Shown here: piece by piece, positions 25,759-34,760 of the stretch
Layout: every line of letters starts with the position of its first letter
Numbering within the stretch: the stretch's first letter is position 1
Assembly: GCA_900469615.1 (NCBI GenBank)
Contig: UBYA01000006.1
Location: forward strand, 170,000 to 233,999
Direction: 5' to 3'
Origin: Hyphomicrobiales bacterium
GTDB lineage: Bacteria; Pseudomonadota; Alphaproteobacteria; Rhizobiales; Rhizobiaceae
DNA length: 64,000 nt
Program-made: the position numbers and the translations under genes
Notes under the pieces: generated by a model
The model's input: only the letters and a program-made list of their open reading frames with translations
What the model was told of the DNA's origin: nothing
The model's database searches: none

Positions 25759-27298
25759 GCGCGTCTCCGGCGTTGGGGGCAAGCGCCCGAACGTCCTGTT
25801 GATCTCGGCCGATCAATGGCGGGGAGATTGTCTCTCCGCCGTCGGTCATGATTGCGTCAAGACGCCGAACGTCGATGCGCTGGCGCGGGAAGGCGTGCTG
25901 TTTCGGCGGCATTATGCAGGCACGGCGCCCTGTTCGCCGGCTCGCGCGACGCTCTATACCGGCCTCTACCAGATGAACCATCGGGTTTGCCGCAACGGCT
26001 CGCCTTTGGATGCGCGTTTCGACAATGTCGCGCTTGCGGCGCGGCGGGCCGGCTACGATCCGACCCTGTTCGGCTATACGGATACGGCGCCCGACCCGCG
26101 CAGCCGGGACCCGCACGACCCGCATCTGACGACCTACGAGGGCGTGTTATCCGGCTTTACGGCGCGGCAGCTTCTGCCCGAGCACGAAAAGCAATGGCTG
26201 TCCTGGCTGCGCTCGCGCGGCCATGCCGATGCCGTCAGCCGCGATATTCACATTCCCGTCGGCGCGGCGCCCGGCGAGATTTCCAGCAATGCGCCCGCTT
26301 ATTCCAGGGACGAGACGCAGACGGCCTTTCTGGCGGGTGAATTCATCCGCTGGCTCGGCGAGCAGGATCAGCCCTGGTTCGCACATGTTTCCTTCCTGCG
26401 GCCGCATCCGCCCTTCTCGGTGCCGGAGCCCTATAACCGCATGTTCTCGGCCGCCGACGGTCCGGCTTTCGCGCGCGCCGCCGACCGCGAGGCGGAAATG
26501 GACGCCCATCCGCTGCTTGCCTTCGGCCTGCCGCTGATCGGCAAGGGCGGTTTCATGTATGGCGGCAAAGGCCCGATCAACGAGTGGACGCCCGAGGATT
26601 TTTCGGCGATCCGCGCGATCTATTACGGCATGATCGCCGAAGTCGATGCGCAGCTTGGCCGAATCTGGCAGGCATTGAAGGATGCCGGGGTGTGGGACGA
26701 TACGGTGATCGTCTTCACCTCTGACCATGCCGAAATGATGGGCGATCACTGGATGCTCGGCAAGGGCGGCTTCTTCGACGGCAGCTATCATGTGCCGCTT
26801 GTCATTCGCGATCCCGGCCAGGCTGCCTTCCATGGCCGGCAGGTGGAGCATTTCACCAGCGCGGCGGATATTTTCCCAAGCTTGTGCGACCGGCTTGGCG
26901 TGGCTCCGGCAAACCATGTCGATGGCGAGAGCCTTCTGCCGTTTCTTTCCGGTTCCGAACCGGAAGGCTGGCGCGACGCGGCCTTCTGGGAATACGATTT
27001 CCGGGACATCGCCAGCGGCAATCCGGAGCGGCATTTCGGCTTGCGGTCCAACGCCTGCAATCTTGCCGTCGTGCGGGACGAGCGTTTCAAATACGTCCAT
27101 TGCGCCGGTCTTCCGCCGCTGCTTTTCGATCTGGCGAAGGACCCTGCGGAGCTTTCCAATGTGGCCGATGACGGCAGCTATGCGGCGACCAGACTTGCCT
27201 ATGCCGAAAAGCTGCTCTCGCTTCGCGCGCAGCATCTGGACCAGACGCTTGCCTACACGGAGCTGACGGAAAAAGGGCCGGTGTCGCTCCGGCCCTGA
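25736..27298 (+). CDS. Phosphonate monoester hydrolase/arylsulfatase family enzyme
   Basis: Alkaline-phosphatase-superfamily hydrolase of 520 residues. It starts with NVLLISADQWRGDCLS (metal-binding Asp) and has the CxPxR motif as CSPAR within GTAPCSPARATLYTG (about residue 63); the cysteine would be converted to formylglycine. Other metal and phosphate residues are in FTSDHAEMMGDHWMLGKGGF. Length and wording follow the Rhizobium phosphonate monoesterase (PMH) closely, including LYQMNHR, HPPF and the ending KYVHCAGLPPLLFDL. PMH enzymes cleave phosphonate monoesters, phosphodiesters and sulfate esters promiscuously. No sulfatase-maturing enzyme is adjacent. Confidence 0.85.
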   Translation: MPNPTSTERVSGVGGKRPNVLLISADQWRGDCLSAVGHDCVKTPNVDALAREGVLFRRHYAGTAPCSPARATLYTGLYQMNHRVCRNGSPLDARFDNVALAARRAGYDPTLFGYTDTAPDPRSRDPHDPHLTTYEGVLSGFTARQLLPEHEKQWLSWLRSRGHADAVSRDIHIPVGAAPGEISSNAPAYSRDETQTAFLAGEFIRWLGEQDQPWFAHVSFLRPHPPFSVPEPYNRMFSAADGPAFARAADREAEMDAHPLLAFGLPLIGKGGFMYGGKGPINEWTPEDFSAIRAIYYGMIAEVDAQLGRIWQALKDAGVWDDTVIVFTSDHAEMMGDHWMLGKGGFFDGSYHVPLVIRDPGQAAFHGRQVEHFTSAADIFPSLCDRLGVAPANHVDGESLLPFLSGSEPEGWRDAAFWEYDFRDIASGNPERHFGLRSNACNLAVVRDERFKYVHCAGLPPLLFDLAKDPAELSNVADDGSYAATRLAYAEKLLSLRAQHLDQTLAYTELTEKGPVSLRP

Positions 27299-27305
27299 TC
27301 CTGCC

Positions 27306-27812
27306 TCAGCCGAACGATCCGAGATAGGTCATCTTGCCCACCGGCAGTCCGCGGCTGCGCAGGATGTCGTGTGCCGTGGTGACGTGGAAGAAGAAATTCG
27401 GCAGCGCGAATTTCGCCAGATAGTCCTCGCCCTTGAAGACGGTCTTGTTGCCTCCGGGCGATATCGTCACTTCCCGCGTGTCGCTGCCTTCCATGGTGGC
27501 CGGCGTGACGGTCGCCAGGAAATCCTGTGTTTTCTTCAGGCGCTCCCGCAAGTCCGCGACAGTCGTCTCGTTATCCTCGAAGCGTGGCGCATCGATGCCG
27601 GCAAGCCGGGCGATGGCAAGCTTTGCGGTATCGGAGGCGCGCTGGAACTGCCCGGAAAGCGGCAGCATGTCGTCGATCAGGCGCGCGGAAACGAGTTCCT
27701 CGGACGCTATGCCCTTTTCCGCAGCATAGGCTTCGATCTGGTCGAGATAGGCCGAAAGGCTTTGGAGACCGCGTTGAAAGACGGGGACCGAGAAACTGTA
27801 CATCGAGGGCAT
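27306..27812 (-). CDS. DUF1993 family protein
   Basis: Soluble, mostly helical protein of 168 residues. The pattern MYSFSVPVFQRGLQSLSAYL at the start and LPNFFFHVTTAHDILRSRG near the end (FFHxxTAxxxLR) is typical of DUF1993, a relative of the DinB-like four-helix fold. No activity is established. ATG 27812 is preceded by GGAGA; an in-frame start at 28010 adds 66 implausible residues. It is convergent with the hydrolase gene (7-bp gap). Confidence 0.82.
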   Translation of the reverse strand: MPSMYSFSVPVFQRGLQSLSAYLDQIEAYAAEKGIASEELVSARLIDDMLPLSGQFQRASDTAKLAIARLAGIDAPRFEDNETTVADLRERLKKTQDFLATVTPATMEGSDTREVTISPGGNKTVFKGEDYLAKFALPNFFFHVTTAHDILRSRGLPVGKMTYLGSFG

Positions 27813-28018
27813 GCGTATTCTCCGTTGCTTGCCGCTGGGCGGTCGATTGGTCATTGGCATTCCAGCCCCGTTCCCAGGTCGATGGAATATCCGTTCCGCC
27901 GGGAGGAGCGCCCGTATGTAGGTTCGATCTGCGCCTCTTGCAGCGGGTGCCGCGCAAAATCCCCTTTGCCGCCCTGTAAAGCCCCCAGAATTTGCTGTTG
28001 ACCTTTGCATTGAAAAAT

Positions 28019-28032
28019 GGAATGAATATTCC
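28019..28032. promoter_or_regulatory. Imperfect palindrome before the sugar importer
   Basis: GGAATGAATATTCC has GGAAT/ATTCC arms around four bases. It lies in the 369-bp gap 27813-28181, which otherwise holds no gene, about 150 bp before the sugar-binding-protein gene. A related perfect palindrome with the same half-site lies in front of the dipeptidase operon at 31871. It is a possible operator of the importer; the regulator is not in the window. Confidence 0.35.
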
Positions 28033-28181
28033 GCATAATGAATTTTACGGTTTGTTTGTTCCGTTTTTCAATGTGGCCGCCATGGGAGTGGCAGCCGAAT
28101 TGAATAAAGGCCCTGCGGTCGGAACCGGGGGCTCCGGCATTGAGGAGGGGTGTGGCCGGGCACCGTATCTGGGAGGAAAAC

Positions 28182-29108
28182 ATGAAGAAATTTATTCTTG
28201 GCTCGGCAATGGCGCTTTTGCTGTCGACCGCCGCCCACGCTCAGACCATCGGCGTTTCGATGGCGCTCTTCGACGACAACTTTCTGACCGTACTGCGCAA
28301 CGGCATGCAGGACTACGCCAAGGACAAGGGCGTGACGCTGCAGGTCGAGGACGCGCAGAACGACATCGCCAAGCAGCAGAGCCAGATCCAGAACTTCATT
28401 GCGTCCAAGGTCGATGCCATCATCGTCAACCCGGTCGATACCGATGCGACGGCCGCCATTTCCAAGCTGGCCGCCGATGCCAAGATTCCGCTGGTCTACG
28501 TCAACCGCGAGCCGGCGAACGTCGACAGCCTTCCCGACAACCAGGCCTTCGTCGCCTCCAACGAGCAGGAATCCGGCACGCTGGAAGCCAAGGAAGTGTG
28601 CCGGCTTTTGGGCGGCAAGGGCAAGGCCGTGATCATGATGGGCGAGCTGTCCAACCAGGCCGCCCGCATGCGCACCAAGGACGTCCATGACGTGATTGCG
28701 ACCGACGAGTGCAAGGGCATTCAGATCGTTCAGGAGCAGACGGCAAACTGGCAGCGTACGCAGGGCTCCGACCTGATGACCAACTGGCTCTCCAGCGGCC
28801 TCGAATTCGATGCCGTGATCTCCAACAACGACGAAATGGCGATCGGCGCCATTCAGGCGCTGAAGGCAGCCGGCAAGTCTCTCGACAAGATTGTCGTCGG
28901 AGGCGTCGATGCGACGCAGGATGCGCTTGCCGCCATGCAGGCCGGCGACCTGAAGGTCACCGTGTTCCAGGATGCTGCCGGCCAGGGCAAGGGTGCGGTC
29001 GATGCCGCGCTCAAGCTGGCCAAGGGCGATAAGATCGAGAAGAAGGTCTACATTCCCTTCCAGCTCGTCACGCCGGCCAACGTCAAGGACTTCGTCAAGA
29101 AGAACTGA
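28182..29108 (+). CDS. Sugar ABC periplasmic binding protein (RbsB-like)
   Basis: Secreted binding protein of 308 residues of the type-1 (LacI-like) fold. A signal peptide is clear (KKFILGSAMALLLSTAAHAQ). The mature start TIGVSMALFDDNFLTVLRNG and IDAIIVNPVDTDATAAISKLA-type wording (here VDAIIVNPVDTDATAA) match ribose/allose-type binding proteins. It feeds the RbsA-like ATPase and RbsC-like permease encoded next. GGGAGG precedes the ATG. The sugar cannot be named; no kinase or isomerase gene is adjacent to hint at it. Confidence 0.9.
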   Translation: MKKFILGSAMALLLSTAAHAQTIGVSMALFDDNFLTVLRNGMQDYAKDKGVTLQVEDAQNDIAKQQSQIQNFIASKVDAIIVNPVDTDATAAISKLAADAKIPLVYVNREPANVDSLPDNQAFVASNEQESGTLEAKEVCRLLGGKGKAVIMMGELSNQAARMRTKDVHDVIATDECKGIQIVQEQTANWQRTQGSDLMTNWLSSGLEFDAVISNNDEMAIGAIQALKAAGKSLDKIVVGGVDATQDALAAMQAGDLKVTVFQDAAGQGKGAVDAALKLAKGDKIEKKVYIPFQLVTPANVKDFVKKN

Positions 29109-29177
29109 CGACGCAACGATCGACGGGTGCGGGCTTTGCCCGCATCCTTTGAAATCCGATCTGCCCGGGAGGGAAAA

Positions 29178-30719
29178 ATGGTTGTGAGCCCATCCACCAT
29201 GGCGGCGGTGCGCGCCAGCGGCGTCGTCCCCAATGCCGCCTATCTGCTGAGCGCCGAAGGCATCCGCAAGGAATTTCCCGGCGTTCTGGCCCTTGACGAC
29301 GTTTCCTTCCGTCTGAAGCGCGGAACGGTGCATGCGCTGATGGGCGAGAACGGCGCGGGCAAATCGACGCTGATGAAGATCCTTGCCGGCATCTATATCC
29401 CCGACCAGGGCGAAGTGCGCCTCAAGGGCGTCGAAATCCGGCTGAAATCGCCGCTCGATGCCCTGGAAAACGGCATCGCGATGATCCATCAGGAGCTCAA
29501 CCTGATGCCTTTCATGACGGTTGCCGAGAATATCTGGATCCGGCGCGAGCCGAAGAACCGTCTCGGCCTCGTCGACCATGCGGAGATGAGCCGCAAGACC
29601 GAAGAACTCTTTCGCCGCCTGAACATTTCCATCGATCCCGAAATCCAGGTGCGCGAGCTTTCCGTCGCCAGCCGGCAGATGGTCGAAATCGCCAAGGCGG
29701 TCTCCTATAATTCCGACGTGCTGATCATGGACGAGCCGACCTCGGCGCTCACCGAGCGCGAGGTGGCGCATCTCTTCCAGATCATCCGCGACCTGCGTAC
29801 CCAGGGCATCGGCATCGTCTACATCACCCACAAGATGAACGAGCTGTTCGAGATCGCCGACGAATTCTCGGTGTTCCGCGACGGCAAATATATCGGCACG
29901 CACGCGTCCACCGACGTGACCCGCGACGACATCATCCGCATGATGGTCGGCCGCGAGATCACGCAGATGTTTCCGAAGGAAGAGGTGCCGATCGGCGACA
30001 CCGTTCTTTCGGTCAAGGATTTGAGCCTCGACGGCGTTTTCTCCGATGTTTCCTTCGACGTGAGGGCCGGCGAAATTCTGGGTGTTGCCGGGTTGGTCGG
30101 CTCGGGCCGCTCCAACGTCGCCGAGACCATCTTCGGCGTCACGCCCGCGTCGTCCGGCACGATCGAGCTTTTCGGCAAGAAGACCGAAATCACCTCGCCG
30201 GCTGCCGCGATCCGTCACGGCATGGCCTTCCTGACCGAGGATCGCAAGGATACGGGCTGTCTTCTCATCCTCAGCGTCCTTGAAAACATGCAGGTTGCCG
30301 TGCTGCACGACAAGTTCGTGCGCGGCGGCTTCGTGCAGGAAGGCGCCATCGAAGAGGCCTGCGAGGAAATGGCGAGGAAGTTGCGCGTCAAGACGCCGAA
30401 CCTCGACGAACGCATCGAAAACCTCTCCGGCGGCAACCAGCAGAAGGCGCTGATCGGCCGGTGGATGCTCACCAATCCGCGCATCCTGATTCTGGACGAG
30501 CCGACGCGCGGCATCGACGTCGGCGCCAAGGCGGAAATCCATCGTCTCGTCACCGAGATGGCGCGCAACGGCGTCGCCGTCATCATGATCTCCTCGGAAA
30601 TGCCCGAGGTGCTCGGCATGAGCGACCGCATCATGGTGATGCATGAAGGACGGGTCACGGGGTTCCTGGATCGTGCGGAAGCAACTCAAGTGAAGGTGAT
30701 GGAGCTGGCCGCGCAGTGA
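29178..30719 (+). CDS. Sugar ABC ATPase with two nucleotide-binding domains (RbsA-like)
   Basis: Cytoplasmic ATPase of 513 residues. The first domain has Walker [10 protein letters not shown] (about 57-65), signature [14 protein letters not shown] and Walker [13 protein letters not shown]. The second has a degenerate Walker A (GLVGSGRSN) but a good signature [16 protein letters not shown] and Walker [15 protein letters not shown]. This asymmetry is normal for RbsA/MglA/XylG. It sits 69 bp after the binding-protein gene and 32 bp before the permease gene, all in one operon. GGGAGGGA precedes ATG 29178. Confidence 0.93.
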   Translation: MVVSPSTMAAVRASGVVPNAAYLLSAEGIRKEFPGVLALDDVSFRLKRGTVHALMGENGAGKSTLMKILAGIYIPDQGEVRLKGVEIRLKSPLDALENGIAMIHQELNLMPFMTVAENIWIRREPKNRLGLVDHAEMSRKTEELFRRLNISIDPEIQVRELSVASRQMVEIAKAVSYNSDVLIMDEPTSALTEREVAHLFQIIRDLRTQGIGIVYITHKMNELFEIADEFSVFRDGKYIGTHASTDVTRDDIIRMMVGREITQMFPKEEVPIGDTVLSVKDLSLDGVFSDVSFDVRAGEILGVAGLVGSGRSNVAETIFGVTPASSGTIELFGKKTEITSPAAAIRHGMAFLTEDRKDTGCLLILSVLENMQVAVLHDKFVRGGFVQEGAIEEACEEMARKLRVKTPNLDERIENLSGGNQQKALIGRWMLTNPRILILDEPTRGIDVGAKAEIHRLVTEMARNGVAVIMISSEMPEVLGMSDRIMVMHEGRVTGFLDRAEATQVKVMELAAQ

Positions 30720-30751
30720 CGCCGCCAACCATCGCAAGGGAGGATTGAACC

Positions 30752-31777
30752 ATGGTTAGCAAAGTTGCAGAGACGGCGGTGCAGCCGCTGACGCGTCCGA
30801 GGCGCCGCCGTGTGCCGCCTGAACTCGGCATCTTCCTGGTGCTGATCGGCATTGCGCTCCTCTGCGAGATCCTAGGCTGGATCTTCGTGGGACAGAGCTT
30901 CCTGATGAACCTGCAGCGCCTGAAGATCATGATCCTGCAGGTCTCCGTCATCGGCATCATCTCCGTCGGCGTGACGCAGGTCATCATCACCGGCGGCATC
31001 GACCTGTCCTCGGGTTCCGTCGTCGGCCTGACGGCCATGGTCGCCGCCAGCTTCGCTCAATCATCGACATGGGCGAGGGCCGTCTACCCGGCGCTGACCG
31101 ACATGCCTTTCTTCGTGCCGATCGGCGTCGGCCTGCTCATCGGCCTGGCCGCCGGCTACATCAACGGCCAGCTCATCACGAAGACGAAGATTCCTCCCTT
31201 CATCGCAACGCTCGGCATGATGGTTTCCGCCCGCGGCCTGTCGAAGCTCTACACCAAGGGCCAGCCGATCTCGGGCTTGACCGACCAGTTCAACTTCATC
31301 GGTTCGGGAATCTGGCCCGTCGTCGTCTTCCTCATCATCGCGGTCATCTTCCATGTCGTGCTGCGATACACGCGTTACGGCAAGTTCACCTATGCGATCG
31401 GCGCCAACGTGCAGGCGGCACGCGTATCGGGCATCAATGTCGAGGCGCATCTGGTCAAGGTCTATGCAATTGCGGGGCTTCTGGCCGGTCTCGCCGGCAT
31501 CATCACGGCGGCCCGCGTGCAGACGGCGCAGGCCGGCATGGGCGTGAACTACGAACTGGACGCGATCGCGGCGGCCGTCATCGGTGGCACCTCGCTCACC
31601 GGCGGCGTCGGACGCATTGCCGGCACGGTGATCGGCACCGTGATCCTCGGGGTCATGATATCCGGCTTCACCTTCCTCAACGTCGATGCCTATTATCAGG
31701 AAATCGCCAAGGGTTTCATCATCGTCGCCGCCGTCGCCATCGACGTCTATCGCCAGAAGAAGCGGGCCAAGCGCTGA
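30752..31777 (+). CDS. Sugar ABC permease (RbsC-like)
   Basis: Inner-membrane permease of 341 residues with about ten hydrophobic helices. The family features [42 protein letters not shown] and [20 protein letters not shown] are all present. It forms the channel of the RbsABC-type importer. AAGGGAGG precedes the ATG. It is the last gene of the three-gene operon and is followed by a strong terminator at 31844. Confidence 0.93.
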   Translation: MVSKVAETAVQPLTRPRRRRVPPELGIFLVLIGIALLCEILGWIFVGQSFLMNLQRLKIMILQVSVIGIISVGVTQVIITGGIDLSSGSVVGLTAMVAASFAQSSTWARAVYPALTDMPFFVPIGVGLLIGLAAGYINGQLITKTKIPPFIATLGMMVSARGLSKLYTKGQPISGLTDQFNFIGSGIWPVVVFLIIAVIFHVVLRYTRYGKFTYAIGANVQAARVSGINVEAHLVKVYAIAGLLAGLAGIITAARVQTAQAGMGVNYELDAIAAAVIGGTSLTGGVGRIAGTVIGTVILGVMISGFTFLNVDAYYQEIAKGFIIVAAVAIDVYRQKKRAKR

Positions 31778-31785
31778 AACGCATG

Positions 31786-31805
31786 CCGCATCGCCGGCGA
31801 TGCGG
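31786..31805. repeat. Perfect 20-bp palindrome after the sugar importer
   Basis: CCGCATCGCCGGCGATGCGG is fully self-complementary. It begins 8 bp after the permease stop codon and has no T run. It may stabilise the 3' end of the mRNA or act together with the terminator 40 bp further on. Confidence 0.6.
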
Positions 31806-31843
31806 AGCGGCTTCCGCCGCGCACCTTTGCAGGGCAGCACTTG

Positions 31844-31867
31844 AGGCGGGGTTTTACCCCGCCTTTT
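31844..31867 (+). terminator. Rho-independent terminator of the sugar importer
   Basis: AGGCGGGG (31844-31851), loop TTTTA, CCCCGCCT (31857-31864) followed by TTT. An 8-bp GC-rich stem with a terminal T run is a convincing intrinsic terminator and separates the sugar operon from the dipeptidase operon. Confidence 0.8.
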
Positions 31868-31870
31868 GCG

Positions 31871-31884
31871 TTGGAATATTCCAA
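31871..31884. promoter_or_regulatory. Perfect 14-bp palindrome upstream of the dipeptidase operon
   Basis: TTGGAATATTCCAA is perfectly self-complementary and lies 108 bp before the dipeptidase ATG, directly after the terminator of the preceding operon. This position suits an operator. Its core GGAAT/ATTCC recurs at 28019 before the other transport operon. Confidence 0.45.
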
Positions 31885-31991
31885 TCCATGCAAATGCAAA
31901 TTTTTTTCATTTGGGTATGGCGAATCCTGCCAGCTTTTCTATTCTGGCCGCTTTCCATCCGCTCCTCCAAGCGCTTCATCCGGGATAGACG

Positions 31992-33050
31992 ATGCAATCC
32001 GTATTCGATGGTCACAATGACGTTCTCCTGCGACTCTGGCACCATGCGCGCGACGGCGCCGACCCGATCGCCGAATTCAGGGATGGGACGAGCAGCGGCC
32101 ATATCGATGCGCCCAGGGCGCGCGCAGGCGGTCTGGCCGGCGGTCTTTGCGCCATCTATATTCCATCGGGCGATCTCGTCTTTGCCGATCCCGACAGCAA
32201 CGGCCACTATGCCACGCCGCTGGCGGCTCCGCTGGAGCGGGCGCCTTCCCTCGATATCGCTCTCGAAATGGCGGCAATCGCCCTGCGGCTCGATCGCGCC
32301 GGCGCCTGGAAGCTCTGCCGCTCCACGGCGGACATCCGCGATTGCATGCAGAAGGGCGTTTTCGCGGCGGTGATGCACATGGAAGGATGCGAAGCGATCG
32401 ACGCCGATCTGGTCGCGCTCGAAACCTTCTATGCTGCCGGGCTGCGTTCGCTCGGTCCCGTCTGGAGCCGAAACAACGTCTTTGCCCATGGTGTTCCCTT
32501 CGCCTATCCGAGCTCGCCGGATACGGGCCCGGGCCTTACGGAGGCCGGCTTCGCGCTGGTGCGGGCGTGCAACCGGCTCGGCATTCTCGTCGATCTCGCC
32601 CACATCACCGAAAAGGGTTTCTGGGACGTGGCCAAGACTTCGGACCAGCCGCTGGTGGCCAGCCATTCCAACGCCCATGCGCTGACGCCCGTTGCGCGCA
32701 ACCTCACCGACAAACAGCTCGACGCCATCAAGGAGAGCGGCGGCATCGTCGGCCTCAACTATGCGACGGCCATGCTGCGCGAAGACGCCCGCTCGGATGC
32801 CGATACGCCGCTCGAGGCGATGGTGCGGCATGTCGATCATCTGGTCAGCCGCGTCGGCATCGACTGCGTCGGCCTCGGATCGGACTTCGACGGCGCGACG
32901 ATTCCCGAAGAAATCGGCGATGCGGCCGGCAATCAAAACCTGATTGCCGCCCTTCGGAACGTTGGTTATGGTGAAGCCGATCTTGTAAAGCTGTGCAGGG
33001 AGAACTGGCTTCGCGTCTTGGCGTCCGCTTGGAAGGAAGGCAGCCGGTAA
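31992..33050 (+). CDS. Membrane dipeptidase, peptidase M19 family
   Basis: Zinc-dependent dipeptidase of 352 residues related to renal dipeptidase. The first metal ligands are in FDGHNDVLLRLW (His-x-Asp, about 6-17), the bridging Glu in AVMHMEGCEAI, and later ligands in LVDLAHITEKGFWD and VASHSNAHAL; GLGSDFDG closes the site. It lies 39 bp upstream of a complete dipeptide importer, which strongly suggests that the imported peptide is its substrate. M19 enzymes accept peptides with a C-terminal D-residue, so recycling of D-amino-acid-containing peptides is possible. No signal peptide is evident, implying cytoplasmic action. Confidence 0.9.
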   Translation: MQSVFDGHNDVLLRLWHHARDGADPIAEFRDGTSSGHIDAPRARAGGLAGGLCAIYIPSGDLVFADPDSNGHYATPLAAPLERAPSLDIALEMAAIALRLDRAGAWKLCRSTADIRDCMQKGVFAAVMHMEGCEAIDADLVALETFYAAGLRSLGPVWSRNNVFAHGVPFAYPSSPDTGPGLTEAGFALVRACNRLGILVDLAHITEKGFWDVAKTSDQPLVASHSNAHALTPVARNLTDKQLDAIKESGGIVGLNYATAMLREDARSDADTPLEAMVRHVDHLVSRVGIDCVGLGSDFDGATIPEEIGDAAGNQNLIAALRNVGYGEADLVKLCRENWLRVLASAWKEGSR

Positions 33051-33089
33051 AGTGCGTCCTGATATTGCGTAAAGTTAATTAAGAGGGGA

Positions 33090-34739
33090 ATGAAAACAAT
33101 GATGATCACCAAGATGAACCGCGGTTTCCGCGCACTGTCTGCCGGCGCGGCTCTCTCGCTTCTGCTGATGGCGGCGCCGAACGCCTATGCCGCGACGCCA
33201 AAGGATACGCTGGTCGAAGGCTTTGCATTCGACGACATTCTGAGCATGGACCCGGCCGAAGCCTATGAATTGTCGGCCGCCGAAATCACCGGCAACACCT
33301 ACAGCCTGCTCGTCCGCCTCGACATCGACGACACGTCCAAGATCAAGGGCGACATCGCCGAGAGCTGGTCCGTTTCCGACGATCACCTGACCTATACGTT
33401 CAAGCTGAAGCCCGGCCTGAAGTTTGCGTCCGGTAATCCGATCACCGCCGATGACGTTGCCTGGTCCTTCGAGCGCGTCGTCAAGCTCGACAAGAGCCCG
33501 GCCTTCATTCTCACCCAGTTCGGCCTCACCGGCGACAACGTGACCGAAAAGGCCAAGGCGACCGATCCGAACACATTCACCTTCACCGTCGACAAGCCCT
33601 ACGCGCCGAGCTTCGTGCTGAACTGCCTGACGGCGACCGTCGCCGAAGTGGTCGACAAGAAGCTCGTCATGCAGCATGTGAAGCCGGTGACGCCGTCAGC
33701 CGACTATAAATACGACAACGACTTCGGCAATGCCTACCTGAAGACCGGCTTTGCCGGCTCCGGCCCGTTCAAGCTGCGCGAATGGCGTGCCAACGAGGCC
33801 GTGGTGCTGGAGCGCAACGACAATTATTACGGCGAGAAGGCGAAGCTGAACCGCGTCATCTATCGCTTCATGAAGGAAAGCTCGGCACAGCGTCTGGCGC
33901 TTGAAAACGGCGATATCGACGTCGCGCGCAATCTCTCGCCGACCGATCTCGAGGCTGTCGAGAAGAACCCGAAGCTCGCTTCGACCAGCGCGCCGAAGGG
34001 TACGATCTACTACATGAGCCTCAACCAGAAGAACGCCAATCTGGCCAAGCCGGAAGTGCAGCAGGCGTTCAAATGGCTGGTCGACTATGATGCCATCGGC
34101 AAGACGCTGATCAAGGGCATCGGGGAGATCCATCAGACCTTCGAGCCGAAGGGCATGCTCGGTTCGCTGGACGAAAACCCGTTCAAGCTCGACGTTGCCA
34201 AGGCCAAGGAACTGCTGGCCAAGGCAGGCCTGCCGAACGGCTTCTCGATCACGATGGACGTGCGCAGCATCGAGCCGGACACGGGTATCGCGACCGCCAT
34301 CCAGCAGACCCTCGGTCAGGCCGGCATCAAGGTGGAAATCATCCCCGGCGACGGCAAGCAGAAGCTGACCAAGTATCGCGCCCGCAACCACGACATCTAT
34401 TTCGGCAACTGGGGCCCGGATTACTGGGATCCTCATTCCAACGCCGATACGTTCACGACCAACGACGACAATTCCGACACCAGCACCAACAAGACGCTGA
34501 CCTGGCGCAACGCCTGGACGACGCCTGAGCTGGAGAAGGAAGCCAAGGCCGCTCTGTTCGAGGGAGATGCGGCCAAGCGCGGCGCCATGTATCAGGACAT
34601 CCAGAAGAAGTTCCTGGAGGCGAGCCCGTTCATCATCCTGTATCAGCAGACGGAAGTCGCCGGCTATCGCAAGGATGTGAAGGACTTCAAGCTCGGCCCG
34701 AGCTTCGACAACAACTTCGTCTGGCCGATCTCGAAGTGA
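33090..34739 (+). CDS. Peptide ABC periplasmic binding protein (family 5)
   Basis: Secreted binding protein of 549 residues of the DppA/OppA family. The signal peptide (SAGAALSLLLMAAPNAYAA) ends near residue 35. The family signature region is ESWSVSDDHLTYTFKLKPGLKFASG (split across about 90-115), and GSGPFKLREWRANEAVVLERN follows. It delivers peptides to the permease pair encoded downstream. GAGGGGA precedes the ATG at 33090. First transporter gene of the operon, 21 bp before the permease. Confidence 0.92.
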   Translation: MKTMMITKMNRGFRALSAGAALSLLLMAAPNAYAATPKDTLVEGFAFDDILSMDPAEAYELSAAEITGNTYSLLVRLDIDDTSKIKGDIAESWSVSDDHLTYTFKLKPGLKFASGNPITADDVAWSFERVVKLDKSPAFILTQFGLTGDNVTEKAKATDPNTFTFTVDKPYAPSFVLNCLTATVAEVVDKKLVMQHVKPVTPSADYKYDNDFGNAYLKTGFAGSGPFKLREWRANEAVVLERNDNYYGEKAKLNRVIYRFMKESSAQRLALENGDIDVARNLSPTDLEAVEKNPKLASTSAPKGTIYYMSLNQKNANLAKPEVQQAFKWLVDYDAIGKTLIKGIGEIHQTFEPKGMLGSLDENPFKLDVAKAKELLAKAGLPNGFSITMDVRSIEPDTGIATAIQQTLGQAGIKVEIIPGDGKQKLTKYRARNHDIYFGNWGPDYWDPHSNADTFTTNDDNSDTSTNKTLTWRNAWTTPELEKEAKAALFEGDAAKRGAMYQDIQKKFLEASPFIILYQQTEVAGYRKDVKDFKLGPSFDNNFVWPISK

Positions 34740-34760
34740 TGATCCGGCAGGATTGGTCCT

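Noticed and set aside
28068..30737. Long minus-strand frame opposite the sugar importer genes
   Set aside because: Same shadow effect: the translation resembles no family and mirrors the plus-strand ABC genes.
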